A DNA stretch of 64,000 nt from Zoogloea sp. (GTDB lineage Bacteria; Pseudomonadota; Gammaproteobacteria; Burkholderiales; Rhodocyclaceae), in NCBI GenBank assembly GCA_016720685.1, contig JADKKC010000001.1, forward strand, positions 248,001-312,000, read 5' to 3'. Below, in pieces: positions 1 through 8,005 of this stretch. The notes below the pieces were generated by a model. It was not told where the DNA came from, ran no database searches, and saw only the letters and a program-made list of their open reading frames with translations. A program made the translations under genes and the position numbers. How positions within the stretch are numbered: the stretch's first letter is position 1; each line of letters opens with the position of its first letter.

Positions 1-273
1 GACGCCGCTCGCGGTGCCGCCCACTTCCATGCCACGCTGATCGAGGGGCTGGTCCGCTGGGTTGCCAATGCTGCGCAGGCCACCGGCATCCGCCGCGTGG
101 CCCTGTCCGGCGGTTGCCTGCACAACCGGCTGCTTGCCGTCGGTCTGCGTTCCAGGCTGTCGGCGCGTGGCCTGGCGGTTTTCGAAGCCCAGCACGTTCC
201 GCCCGGTGACGGCGGCATCGCCCTCGGGCAGGCCTGGGTTGCCCGGGCCGAGCTGCGCAGGGGGCTGTTGTGA
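1..273 (+). CDS. hypF: Carbamoyltransferase HypF, C-terminal 90 residues (partial at window start)
   Basis: HypF transfers a carbamoyl group to the C-terminal cysteine of HypE on the way to the CN ligands of [NiFe]-hydrogenase. Only the end of the Kae1-like domain is visible, read in frame 1 from the first base. It carries the family motifs SGGCLHN (about residues 37-43 of the fragment) and PPGDGGIALGQAW (about 67-79). The TGA at 271-273 overlaps the GTG start of the next gene, and hypC, hypD and hypE follow, which supports the call. The N-terminal acylphosphatase, zinc-finger and YrdC domains lie outside the window. Confidence 0.93.
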   Translation, partial: DAARGAAHFHATLIEGLVRWVANAAQATGIRRVALSGGCLHNRLLAVGLRSRLSARGLAVFEAQHVPPGDGGIALGQAWVARAELRRGLL

Positions 274-572
274 CGCGGGTTGGCAAGAAGTCGCTGCACA
301 CGGCCGCCACCGTGCGCCGGCTGGAAGATATTCCCAACATCGGCAAGGCTGTCGCCAAGGACTTGCGCGGCCTTGGAATCACCGCGCCGGGGGCACTTTG
401 CGGGCGCGATCCCTACGCGCTTTACGCCCAGCTCAACGCCGCCACCGGCATGCGCGTCGATCCCTGCATGCTCGACACCTTCATCGCCGCCACCCGCTTC
501 ATGGCCGGTGAGCCGGCCCGGCCATGGTGGGCCTATACCGCCGAACGCAAGGCGCGCCTCGGCCAGAAATAG
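270..572 (+). CDS. Cdd1-like helix-hairpin-helix protein (pathogenicity locus family)
   Basis: A 100-residue protein starting at GTG 270, whose start overlaps the hypF stop, so it is probably translationally coupled. It has a helix-hairpin-helix-like core (LEDIPNIGKAVAKDLRGLGI, about residues 18-37) followed by the DPYALYAQL and DPCMLDTFIAATRFM segments typical of the small Cdd1 ('pathogenicity locus') family related to the TfoX C-terminal domain. Such HhH folds usually contact DNA non-specifically, but this family has no assigned biochemical role. Its place inside a hyp operon is unusual, and I would not infer a hydrogenase function from it. Confidence 0.8.
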   Translation: MTRVGKKSLHTAATVRRLEDIPNIGKAVAKDLRGLGITAPGALCGRDPYALYAQLNAATGMRVDPCMLDTFIAATRFMAGEPARPWWAYTAERKARLGQK

Positions 573-595
573 CAGAAGGACAGAAGGAGCCCCTC

Positions 596-832
596 ATGTG
601 CCTCGCCATCCCGACCCGTGTCATCGCACTTCTCCCTGACGGCCAGGCCGTGGTCGAACTGGGGGGCGTGAGAAAAACAATCTCCGTCGAACTGGTCGAC
701 GGCCTGGCCGTGGGCGATTACGTGATCGTCCACGTCGGCTACGCGCTCACCCGGCTCGACCCGGAAGAAGCGGAGCAGACCCTTGCGCTGATGCGTGAAG
801 CCGGCATCGATACCGCCGGGGTGGCCGGATGA
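596..832 (+). CDS. hypC: Hydrogenase maturation chaperone HypC
   Basis: A 78-residue HypC/HupF chaperone. It starts MCLAIPTRV; after removal of Met1 the essential Cys2 becomes N-terminal and carries the Fe(CN)2CO unit together with HypD before handing it to the large-subunit precursor. The ATG at 596 is chosen because of the MCLAIP start and the AGAAGGAG ribosome site about 6 bases upstream; the longer frame from 524 overlaps the previous gene. The end overlaps hypD by the ATGA at 829-832, so the two are coupled. Confidence 0.95.
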   Translation: MCLAIPTRVIALLPDGQAVVELGGVRKTISVELVDGLAVGDYVIVHVGYALTRLDPEEAEQTLALMREAGIDTAGVAG

Positions 833-1968
833 AATACGTGGATGATTTTCGCGATGGCGAGATCGCCCGCGGACTTGCCGCCGCCATCGCCCGCGAAGTC
901 GAGCCCGGCCGGCGCTACGCCTTCATGGAGTTCTGCGGTGGCCACACCCACGCCATCTCCCGCTACGGCGTCACCGACCTGCTGCCGCCCGCGGTGCGCA
1001 TGATCCACGGCCCCGGCTGCCCGGTCTGCGTGCTGCCCATCGGCCGCATCGACCAGGCGATCCAGCTGGCCCTGGACGAGGGCGTCACCGTTTGCAGCTA
1101 TGGCGACACCCTGCGCGTGCCGGCCTCGGAGGGCCTGTCGATGCTGCGCGCCCGGGCCCGGGGCGCCGACATCCGCATGATCTACTCGGCCGCCGACGCG
1201 CTGGCGCTGGCGCAACGGGAGCCGGAGCGGCAGGTGGTGTTCTTCGCCATCGGCTTTGAAACCACGACGCCGCCCACCGCGCTGGTGATTCGCCAGGCGG
1301 CGAAGCTCGGCCTGAAGAATTTCAGCGTGTTGTGCTGCCACGTGCTCACGCCGCCGGCCATCACCGCAATCCTGGATTCGCCGGAAGTGCGTGATCTCGG
1401 CATCGTGCCCCTGGATGGCTTCATCGGTCCGGCCCATGTCAGCACGGTGATCGGCACCCGGCCTTACGCCGGCTTTGCCGCTGGATACCGCAAGCCGGTG
1501 GTGATCGCCGGCTTCGAGCCCCTCGACGTGATGCAGGCCATCCGCATGCTGGTGCGTCAGGTGAATGAAGGCCGGGCCGAGGTCGAGAACGAATTCACCC
1601 GGGCCGTCACCGCGGAGGGCAACCTCAAGGCCCAGGCGCTGATGGCCGAGGTGCTCGAGTTGCGCAGCGAGTTTGAATGGCGCGGCCTTGGCGTGCTGCC
1701 CAATTCCGCGCTGAAGATCCGCGAGGGTTTTGCAGCCTTCGATGCCGAGGCACGCTTCGGGCTCCGCTATCGGCCGGTGCCCGATCACAAATCCTGCGAT
1801 TGCGGCGCGATCCTGCGCGGCGTCAAGCAGCCCCTCGACTGCAAGCTCTTCGGCACGGTGTGCACCCCCGAAACGCCGATGGGTTCGTGCATGGTGTCGT
1901 CCGAAGGCGCCTGCGCCGCCCATTACACCTATGGGCGTTTTCGCGACATTCCAGTCACGGTGGCGTGA
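829..1968 (+). CDS. hypD: Hydrogenase maturation protein HypD
   Basis: HypD, 379 residues, is the iron-sulfur scaffold on which the Fe(CN)2CO group is assembled with HypC. Visible family motifs are MEFCGGHTHAISRYG (about 28-42), GPGCPVCVLPIGR (about 62-74, with the redox cysteines) and a C-terminal cysteine cluster with CDCGAIL, DCKLFGTVC and GSCM (about 323-355) that ligates the 4Fe-4S cluster. Length and all motifs are normal. The start ATG overlaps the hypC stop. HypE follows after 39 bases. Confidence 0.96.
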   Translation: MKYVDDFRDGEIARGLAAAIAREVEPGRRYAFMEFCGGHTHAISRYGVTDLLPPAVRMIHGPGCPVCVLPIGRIDQAIQLALDEGVTVCSYGDTLRVPASEGLSMLRARARGADIRMIYSAADALALAQREPERQVVFFAIGFETTTPPTALVIRQAAKLGLKNFSVLCCHVLTPPAITAILDSPEVRDLGIVPLDGFIGPAHVSTVIGTRPYAGFAAGYRKPVVIAGFEPLDVMQAIRMLVRQVNEGRAEVENEFTRAVTAEGNLKAQALMAEVLELRSEFEWRGLGVLPNSALKIREGFAAFDAEARFGLRYRPVPDHKSCDCGAILRGVKQPLDCKLFGTVCTPETPMGSCMVSSEGACAAHYTYGRFRDIPVTVA

Positions 1969-2007
1969 CATGGGAAACGGCGCGCCGACCGAGACCACGC
2001 CTGTGAC

Positions 2008-3054
2008 ATGAAAAAAACCTACATCCGCGCCCTCGACCTTCGTCACGGCAGCGTTGATCTTTCCCACGGCGGCGGTGGGCGGGCGATGGTTCAGCTGATC
2101 GGCGAAGTGTTCGGCCGTGCCTTCGACAACGAATGGCTGCGTCGTGGCGACGATGGCGCGGTACTGCCGGCGCCCGCCCCCGGCGAACGCCTGGTGATGG
2201 CCACCGACGCCCACGTGGTGTCGCCACTGTTCTTTCCCGGCGGCGACATCGGTTGCCTGTGCGTCCACGGCACCATCAACGATGTGGCCGTGATGGGCGC
2301 GCGGCCGCTGTATCTTGCCGCCAGCTTCATCCTTGAAGAGGGTTTTCCGCTGGCCGAGCTGGCCCGCATCGTTGCCAGCATGGCCGCCGCGGCCAAGGCG
2401 GCCGGCGTGCCGGTGGTGACCGGCGACACCAAGGTCGTCGAAAAGGGCAAGGGCGATGGAATCTTCATCACCACCACCGGCATCGGCGCGCTGCCGGCCG
2501 GGCGCGAGCTTTCGGGGGCCAACGCGCGGCCTGGCGACACGGTGATCGTGTCCGGTTCTCTGGGCGAGCACGGCATGGCGATCATGGCCCGGCGCGAGAA
2601 CCTGGCCTTCGAATCGGAAATCCGCTCCGATACGGCCGCGCTGCACGGGCTGGTTGGCGCGGCCCTCGCCGCGGTGCCGCAAACCCGCGTGCTGCGCGAC
2701 CCGACCCGTGGCGGGCTGGCGGCTACGCTCAACGAGATCGCCCAGCAATCGGGCGTCGGCATCGTCCTCGACGAAGCGGCGATTCCCGTCGACCCGCAGG
2801 TGGCTGCCGCCTGCGAATTTCTCGGCCTTGATCCGCTCAACATCGCCAACGAGGGCAAGCTCGTTGCCATCTGCCCGGCGGCTGCGGCGGATGCCCTTGT
2901 CGCTGCGCTACGGGCACATCCGCTGGGTGCCCGCGCAGCCCGCATTGGCGAAGTCATCGCCGACGAGCACCGTTTCGTGCAGATGAAAACTGCCTTTGGC
3001 GGCCGCCGCATGGTGGATTGGCTGGCCGGCGAGCAACTGCCGCGGATCTGCTGA
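2008..3054 (+). CDS. hypE: Hydrogenase maturation protein HypE (carbamoyl dehydratase)
   Basis: HypE, 348 residues, dehydrates the thiocarbamate on its C-terminal cysteine to a thiocyanate with ATP. It has the PurM/AIR-synthetase-like fold, with a glycine-rich N-terminus (SHGGGGRAM), GDDGAVLP, the VTGDTKVVEKGKGDG segment and the invariant C-terminal PRIC ending with the catalytic Cys348. It is intact and of normal length. No strong Shine-Dalgarno is seen before the ATG, so translation may depend on hypD. A strong hairpin follows 3 bases after the stop, so hypE closes the operon. Confidence 0.96.
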   Translation: MKKTYIRALDLRHGSVDLSHGGGGRAMVQLIGEVFGRAFDNEWLRRGDDGAVLPAPAPGERLVMATDAHVVSPLFFPGGDIGCLCVHGTINDVAVMGARPLYLAASFILEEGFPLAELARIVASMAAAAKAAGVPVVTGDTKVVEKGKGDGIFITTTGIGALPAGRELSGANARPGDTVIVSGSLGEHGMAIMARRENLAFESEIRSDTAALHGLVGAALAAVPQTRVLRDPTRGGLAATLNEIAQQSGVGIVLDEAAIPVDPQVAAACEFLGLDPLNIANEGKLVAICPAAAADALVAALRAHPLGARAARIGEVIADEHRFVQMKTAFGGRRMVDWLAGEQLPRIC

Positions 3055-3057
3055 ACG

Positions 3058-3093
3058 AAGAAGCCCCGCCGGCAGAGGTCGGCGGGGCTTCTT
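3058..3093. terminator. Probable bidirectional terminator between hypE and the SH3 protein gene
   Basis: A perfect 14-bp stem (left arm 3058-3071, AAGAAGCCCCGCCG; right arm 3080-3093) with an 8-base loop. The AAGAA/TTCTT outer part gives short A and T runs on both sides, so it could end both the hyp operon and the convergent gene at 3116-4084. Confidence 0.75.
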
Positions 3094-3115
3094 GGCGGGC
3101 CGTGCAATCAGGTTT

Positions 3116-4084
3116 TCAGGGATTGCCCCGCGGCGCGTCCGGCCGGTTGCCGGGTTCCCCCCGGTCGTGGCGCGGCGGAAGGGCAATGTCCCGCTGAGGG
3201 CGTGGCGCTTCGATGCGCTGGGGCGCCATCGGCATGGCGGGGGCTGCGCTGGGCGGTGGGGCCATGTTGGGGCGGGGCTGGACGGCTTCCTGCTGACGGG
3301 GCGCGTCCATCCTTTCCGAGCGGTTCGGGAAGAAGTGGCGATCCGTCTCCGGGCGCGGCTGGAAGACTGGGGCTCCACCGACGGACGGGGCCGGAGCTGG
3401 CGCGACATTGGCGCCACCTCCACCGCGGTTCGGCTCGCGCTCCTGGCGGGGCGGTGGTGGATAGGGCTGCTGGGGTGACTGGCCCTGGGGCGGCGCCACC
3501 CGGTCCTGCCGCGGCGGAAACGGGCGATCACGATCCGGCGTGAAGGGGCGACCCTGGTCCGGAGGGAAGGCACGTTCGCGGCCCTCACGCTGCGGGTACG
3601 GCTGCTGCCAGCCGCCCCACTGCGGTGGCGGTGCCGGCATGACCCGCGGCTGTGGCGGTGGCGGGCGACGCCAGCGGTGATCGTCGTACCAGGGCTGGTT
3701 GCGGTAGTGGTTGCCCCAGTAGTCCCCGATGGCGAAGGAGATCAGCGGAATTCCGATGACCGAGCCGTATTGCGGCACCGGCAGCACGTTGCCCCGCCAG
3801 GGATAGGACAGGCTGCGGCCGAAAACCCAGCCGCGCAGGCCATCGTAGAGGATCACATCGCACCAGTCGTAGCTTGGCAGGCAGCCTGCAAGCTCGACGC
3901 CCAGGCCCGGATGGAGCGTGGCGACGATCGGATAATCGAGATCGGGGCCGGCGTACATCTGGACGGGCGTGTTGATGTAGATCTGCTGGGCCTCTGCGGC
4001 CGCAGGCACGATCAGGGCTGCCGCGCCGGCGATCGTGAGGACTGCGGCTGCCTTGAGGCGGAGAAGGGTAGGGCGGAGGGGCAT
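3116..4084 (-). CDS. Secreted SH3-domain protein with long proline/arginine-rich tail
   Basis: About 322 residues. The start at 4084 (MPLRPTLLRLKAA) is preferred over the in-frame upstream start at 4138 because it has a GGGAG ribosome site and begins a signal peptide ending near AAAEAQQ. The mature N-terminus holds a bacterial SH3 domain (about residues 30-95; INTPVQMYAGPDLDYP, YDWCDVILYDGLRGWV), usually involved in contacts with cell-wall or protein partners. After about residue 130 the protein becomes low complexity, rich in Pro, Arg and Gln (PPPPQPR, PPPPRQER). A periplasmic or envelope role is inferred; the function is unknown. Confidence 0.75.
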   Translation of the reverse strand: MPLRPTLLRLKAAAVLTIAGAAALIVPAAAEAQQIYINTPVQMYAGPDLDYPIVATLHPGLGVELAGCLPSYDWCDVILYDGLRGWVFGRSLSYPWRGNVLPVPQYGSVIGIPLISFAIGDYWGNHYRNQPWYDDHRWRRPPPPQPRVMPAPPPQWGGWQQPYPQREGRERAFPPDQGRPFTPDRDRPFPPRQDRVAPPQGQSPQQPYPPPPRQEREPNRGGGGANVAPAPAPSVGGAPVFQPRPETDRHFFPNRSERMDAPRQQEAVQPRPNMAPPPSAAPAMPMAPQRIEAPRPQRDIALPPRHDRGEPGNRPDAPRGNP

Positions 4085-4291
4085 GACACGCTCCCGGCAG
4101 GGCTGGTCGGCCGCCCGACGGGCAGCGCAGGCTGTCATCTTAGAGCCTCGCGCGGGTGGCGTCTGCGCGTGTCTGTAAGCGCAGGTTTCCGCGTATGCGC
4201 AGCATTTGCTGAGTTTTCTTGAGCGCCGGTAAAGCCGGCTGTCTGGCCGCCGTTGAAAGAGGCATGTTCCTGCCCGTCACCGGAGACCGCC

Positions 4292-5338
4292 ATGAGAATC
4301 GCTGCTGCCAGCCTGGACTTTGCTGCTACTCACGCAAGCACCAGCAAGTTTGAAGTGGAGGAGCGCCTGCAGGCGTGGGTGGGGCCGCGCCCGCGTGACG
4401 CGGCTGCGCCCTTGCCCGCCCGCAGCGTGGTGCTGTCAGATGCGGGACGCCAGGCCTTGAGCCTTGAGCAGGCCGATTCGTCAGCCGCCAGCGCGCCGGT
4501 TGGCGATGACGAAATGGCTGCGGACCCCCGGATGGAACTGCTCAAATCCATCGTCGAAATGATGACCGGGCGGCGCATCCGCGTGATGTCCGCCGCCGAG
4601 CTTGCTGTCGACGCTGCGTCGCAGCCGGCCGCACCCGATGCCGCAGCCCAGGAAGCCGCCGCGCGGCAGCCGGATTTCGGTATCGAATACGATCGCCGCG
4701 AGACGCGGGAAAGCACCGAGGAGACGCACTTCGAGGCGAGAGGCACGATTCGCACCGCCGATGGCCGGATGATCGACTTCAGCGTCGGGCTGTCCATGCA
4801 GCGCAGCGAAACGGTGACGAGCAGCGTCAGCCTGCGCGCGGGCAATGCGGTGAGCAAGGATCCCTTGGTGATCAACTTTGGCGGCAGTGCGGCGAGTCTG
4901 GGCAATCAGCGCTTCAGCTTCGATCTGCTGGGCGACGGCAACAAGGTGGATGTGCCGCTCCTGGGGCAGGGCAGCGGATTCCTGGTGCTCGACGCGCTTG
5001 GGGCCGGCAAGGTGGAATCCGGCCGTCAGCTTTTCGGGCCGGCCAGCGGTGATGGCTTTGCCGATCTGGCGCAGTACGACAGCGATGCCAATGGCTGGAT
5101 CGACGAGGCCGACCCGGTGCTTGGCCGGCTCGGTGTCTGGACGCCAGACGCACAGGGTGGCGGGGCCGTGGTCGGACTGGATGCGGCCGGCGTTGGTGCG
5201 CTCTACCTCGGGCGGACGGCGACGCCGTTCACGCTCAAGGACGGTGGCGAGGAACTGGGGGCGATCCGCAGCTCCGGCGTCTTCGTGGGCGAGGACGGCC
5301 GGGTTGGAACGCTGCAGCAGGTGGACCTGAAAGTCTGA
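4292..5338 (+). CDS. Hypothetical protein with Ca-binding-like 'DSDANGWIDEAD' module
   Basis: About 348 residues starting at ATG 4292 (MRIAAASLDF) after a CGGAGA site. The N-terminal half is Ala/Asp-rich and looks disordered. The C-terminal third has the pattern FDLLGDGNKVDVPLL..LVLDALGAGKV..GRQLFGP..GDGFADLAQYDSDANGWIDEADPVLGRLGVW, an EF-hand/dockerin-like acidic loop within a module that I recognise from many uncharacterised proteobacterial proteins. No signal peptide is seen. It ends directly against the stop of the convergent thioesterase gene. Function is not known; calcium binding is inferred from the DxDxNGxID loop. Confidence 0.7.
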   Translation: MRIAAASLDFAATHASTSKFEVEERLQAWVGPRPRDAAAPLPARSVVLSDAGRQALSLEQADSSAASAPVGDDEMAADPRMELLKSIVEMMTGRRIRVMSAAELAVDAASQPAAPDAAAQEAAARQPDFGIEYDRRETRESTEETHFEARGTIRTADGRMIDFSVGLSMQRSETVTSSVSLRAGNAVSKDPLVINFGGSAASLGNQRFSFDLLGDGNKVDVPLLGQGSGFLVLDALGAGKVESGRQLFGPASGDGFADLAQYDSDANGWIDEADPVLGRLGVWTPDAQGGGAVVGLDAAGVGALYLGRTATPFTLKDGGEELGAIRSSGVFVGEDGRVGTLQQVDLKV

Positions 5339-5773
5339 TCAGGTCGGCATCGAGGCTGTCCTGGCGAGGAAGCCCTGGGGCACGGGGGCCGGGCGGCGGG
5401 CCGCGTAGTCGAAGAACAGGATGCCGGTCTTTCCGCGGGCGACCTCGCGCCCGGTGGCTTTGTCGCTGGCCCGCCAGGCAAGGTCACAGCCGTATTTGTT
5501 GAAGTCGTCGGGGGTCATCTCGAAGGTCAGGGTCTCCCCGTGGAAGGCCTCGGATTTGTACTGCAGGGCCATGTCCGCCACCACGATGCCAACTCCGTCC
5601 ACGTCCAGCTCGTCGTAGCCGAGCGAGCGGAAGAAGCGCACGCGGGCTTCGGACAGGAGCGCGATCAGCGCCGCGTTGTCGAGGTGTTGGGCCTTGTTGA
5701 TATGGGTGATGTAGATCGGCACTTCGGTGGAAAACACGAACTGCGCGGGAAGTTCTATGAGCACACGGGCCAT
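5339..5773 (-). CDS. Acyl-CoA thioesterase-like hotdog protein (4HBT family)
   Basis: A 144-residue single hotdog-domain protein. The start at 5773 (MARVLIELP) is preferred because an AAGGAT site lies upstream; the frame opens further to 5806. The 4-hydroxybenzoyl-CoA thioesterase-like pattern is visible: ITHINKAQHLDNAALIALLSEARVRFFRSLGY, then LQYKSEAFHGETLTFEM and REVARGKTGILFFDYAARRPAPVPQGFL. The usual YbgC aspartate is not at its place (IYITHINKAQHL), so substrate and catalytic residue are uncertain. It stands alone, convergent with the previous gene. Confidence 0.78.
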   Translation of the reverse strand: MARVLIELPAQFVFSTEVPIYITHINKAQHLDNAALIALLSEARVRFFRSLGYDELDVDGVGIVVADMALQYKSEAFHGETLTFEMTPDDFNKYGCDLAWRASDKATGREVARGKTGILFFDYAARRPAPVPQGFLARTASMPT

Positions 5774-5929
5774 GGGGCGGGATCCTTGCCTGAAACCTGA
5801 AAGCACGGATTATTGCACTTCAGCCGCGCTCGCTAGATTTTGCCGATGGGGCGGGAGAGGCGGTGCGCTGCTTGCTGACGCGTGCATGCTCTAAAATGAG
5901 CCTTTGATTCGTGCATCACGGCGCCTGCC

Positions 5930-6754
5930 ATGCCTCCTTCGTCGAGCGATAGCCTCGCCCTTGTCCTGCTGGCTTTCGTGCTCGGCCTGAAACACGGTTT
6001 CGACGCCGACCATCTTGCAGCCATCGACGGCCTGACCCGATTCAACGCGCATGCGAACCCGCGTTGGGCGCGCTTCTGCGGCGTCCTGTTTTCGATTGGT
6101 CATGGTGCTGTAGTCATGCTGATCGCGCTGGGCGCGAGCCTGCTGTCGCAGGGCTGGACTGCGCCGCCGTGGCTCGAGCTTTCCGGCGCCTGGATTTCGA
6201 TCGTATTCCTGACCCTTCTCGGCCTGCTCAACCTGCGCGCGGTGCTTGCCGCCGGAGAGCAGGACGTTGTGCGCCCGGTCGGCCTGCGGGGGAGCTGGCT
6301 GGGCCGCCTCGGACGGGTTGCCCATCCGGGGGGCGTAGCCCAGGTCGGCGCGCTGTTCGCGCTGTCCTTCGATACCGTGAGCCAGGCGGCCCTGTTTGCG
6401 GCCACCGGCGTGCAGAGCGGGGGTTGGCTGCATGCGGTGGGCCTCGGGCTGGCCTTCATGCTCGGCATGTTGCTGGCGGATGGCGCCAATGGTTTGTGGG
6501 TCGCCCGACTGATTGCCCGCGCCGACAAGATTGCCCGCGTCGCATCGAGGGTGATGGCCCTGGCCGTGGCCGGCATGAGCCTGCTGGTGGCCGCCTATGG
6601 TGCAGCACGCCTCGCTTTGCCCGGACTTGAAGCCTGGGGCGAGGGCAAGGAACTGGCGCTGGGCTTCGCCCTGATCGGCGTGATCTTCACGAGTTTTCTT
6701 GTGGGGATGCGCCTGGCCGGCAGGCGTGGCCCCCACGCGCCGGTGGCGGGGTGA
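5930..6754 (+). CDS. Nickel/cobalt permease, NiCoT family
   Basis: A 274-residue polytopic membrane protein of the HoxN/NixA (NiCoT) secondary transporters for Ni2+ or Co2+. The diagnostic HX4DH motif in the second helix is present as HGFDADH (residues 22-28) in GLKHGFDADHLAAIDGLTR, followed by FSIGHGAVVML and LSFDTVSQAALFA, matching other conserved family segments. Roughly seven to eight hydrophobic segments are seen. Position about 2.9 kb downstream of hypE suggests nickel supply for hydrogenase. It is a separate transcription unit, and metal specificity cannot be read from the sequence. Confidence 0.88.
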   Translation: MPPSSSDSLALVLLAFVLGLKHGFDADHLAAIDGLTRFNAHANPRWARFCGVLFSIGHGAVVMLIALGASLLSQGWTAPPWLELSGAWISIVFLTLLGLLNLRAVLAAGEQDVVRPVGLRGSWLGRLGRVAHPGGVAQVGALFALSFDTVSQAALFAATGVQSGGWLHAVGLGLAFMLGMLLADGANGLWVARLIARADKIARVASRVMALAVAGMSLLVAAYGAARLALPGLEAWGEGKELALGFALIGVIFTSFLVGMRLAGRRGPHAPVAG

Positions 6755-6927
6755 GGCTCGTGTGTCCCGGAAAACTTCCCGTTCACTGCCCGGGTTCGAT
6801 TCGGTACGATCTGCCTCCCCCTGCCTTGATCGATCTTAAGGCTGGATACTGCGCGAGCCGGCACATTGCGTCGATAGCGTGACGTCGACGGCTGCGTCAG
6901 CCCTATCCTCTAACTGGAAGAGTTTTT

Positions 6928-6996
6928 GTGACCACCGACACCCGCCTTGCTGACATCCACATCGCTTTGCCACGGCTGGCGCGTATCGCCCTGTGA
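6928..6996 (+). CDS. Possible 22-codon leader ORF coupled to tonB
   Basis: A GTG-started frame of 22 codons (VTTDTRLADIHIALPRLARIAL) with a GGAAGAG site 6 bases upstream, ending in a TGA that overlaps the ATG of the tonB-like gene (ATG at 6996). The spacing and overlap suggest translational coupling. The peptide resembles nothing I know, and such a short frame may be chance. Confidence 0.3.
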   Translation: MTTDTRLADIHIALPRLARIAL

Positions 6997-7703
6997 TGAG
7001 CGACAGGGGGCTGCTCTACGCGATCGGTGCGTCAATCCTGGCCCACGGCCTCATGCTGGGTCTCGGCGGCGGTCTGCGTGCGCCAGCGCCTGATGCGCCG
7101 CGTCTGCTCGAAGCCCGCCTGGTCCGCGAGATCGTCCCTGAAAAGAAGGTCGAAGCGCCCCGGCCCGAAGCGCATCCGACGCGGGCCGAACCTCCCGCGC
7201 CGGCGCGTCATGCAAGTGCCCGCACGCGCCCCGAACCGGTTCAGCCGCAGCAGCGCCTAGTCAGCGATGCGCGCAGCGAGCGCCCCGCGCCGGCCGTCGC
7301 AACGGCGTCGGCGCCATCTGCGCCTGCCGCGATTCAGCCGGCTTCAGATCCCGGACCGGTTGCGCCGGCGGCCGCCCCGCCGGGCCAGGCAGACGCACCC
7401 ACCAGTTATTCACCGCCAAGCTTCGGTGCCCGCTACCTCGACAATCCCAAGCCGGGCTATCCGCTGATCGCGCGTCGGCGCGGCCTCGAAGGCACCGTAC
7501 GCCTCGATGTCCGCGTCTCTGCAGAAGGTATCCCGATTTCCGTCAGGGTGCGCGAGAGTGGCGGCCACGAATCCCTCGACGACGCGGCGTCCACCGCAGT
7601 CTGGCATTGGCGTTTCGTGCCGGCACGGCGCGGCGGCGAGCCGGTCGAGGCGTCGGTCGTCGTTCCCGTCCGTTTTCGGCTGGGTACGGATGAGGCGGGT
7701 TGA
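6996..7703 (+). CDS. TonB family energy-transducing protein
   Basis: About 235 residues. There is one N-terminal membrane helix (LLYAIGASILAHGLMLGLGGG), then a proline/alanine-rich periplasm-spanning stretch (about 35-140) and a C-terminal TonB domain (about 145-230: YLDNPKPGYPLIARRRGLEGTVRLDVRVSAEG, AVWHWRFVPARRGGEPV). TonB proteins couple proton-motive force from ExbB/ExbD to outer-membrane receptors. No exbB, exbD or receptor is adjacent, so this is an orphan TonB; the substrate is unknown. The start ATG at 6996 or GTG at 6993 are equally possible. Confidence 0.85.
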   Translation: MSDRGLLYAIGASILAHGLMLGLGGGLRAPAPDAPRLLEARLVREIVPEKKVEAPRPEAHPTRAEPPAPARHASARTRPEPVQPQQRLVSDARSERPAPAVATASAPSAPAAIQPASDPGPVAPAAAPPGQADAPTSYSPPSFGARYLDNPKPGYPLIARRRGLEGTVRLDVRVSAEGIPISVRVRESGGHESLDDAASTAVWHWRFVPARRGGEPVEASVVVPVRFRLGTDEAG

Positions 7704-7924
7704 AACGCTTTTCTTCAAACACGGTGGAGGCCGCATTCCGCCAATGGAGCTTTTCATGTCACTTCCCCTCTGGCTGGGTTTTCTGGCCACCGTGCTGGTT
7801 GTTGCGCTATCGCCTGGCCCAGGGGCTGCCCTCAGCATGAGCGTGGGCTTGCAGCATGGTTATCGTCATGCCCTCACGGCGATTCTCGGCCTGCAAGCTG
7901 CGCTGCTCATGCAGCTTGCCCTAG

Positions 7925-7938
7925 CCTGGATTTTGCGT
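7925..7938 (+). repeat. Left terminal inverted repeat of the IS1380-family element
   Basis: CCTGGATTTTGCGT, matching the reverse complement of the right end at 12 of 14 positions. It is preceded directly by the CTAG target duplication (7921-7924). Confidence 0.85.
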
Positions 7939-8005
7939 AAAGAGGGCGAGTGACACGATAAGCATTTGATAGAATTGGAGTTATCTAGAAACCAGTTCGT
8001 AAAAA

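Noticed and set aside
739..2748. 669-codon open frame antisense to hypD-hypE
   Set aside because: Shadow of GC-rich coding sequence; it spans two genes and their gap and shows no family pattern.
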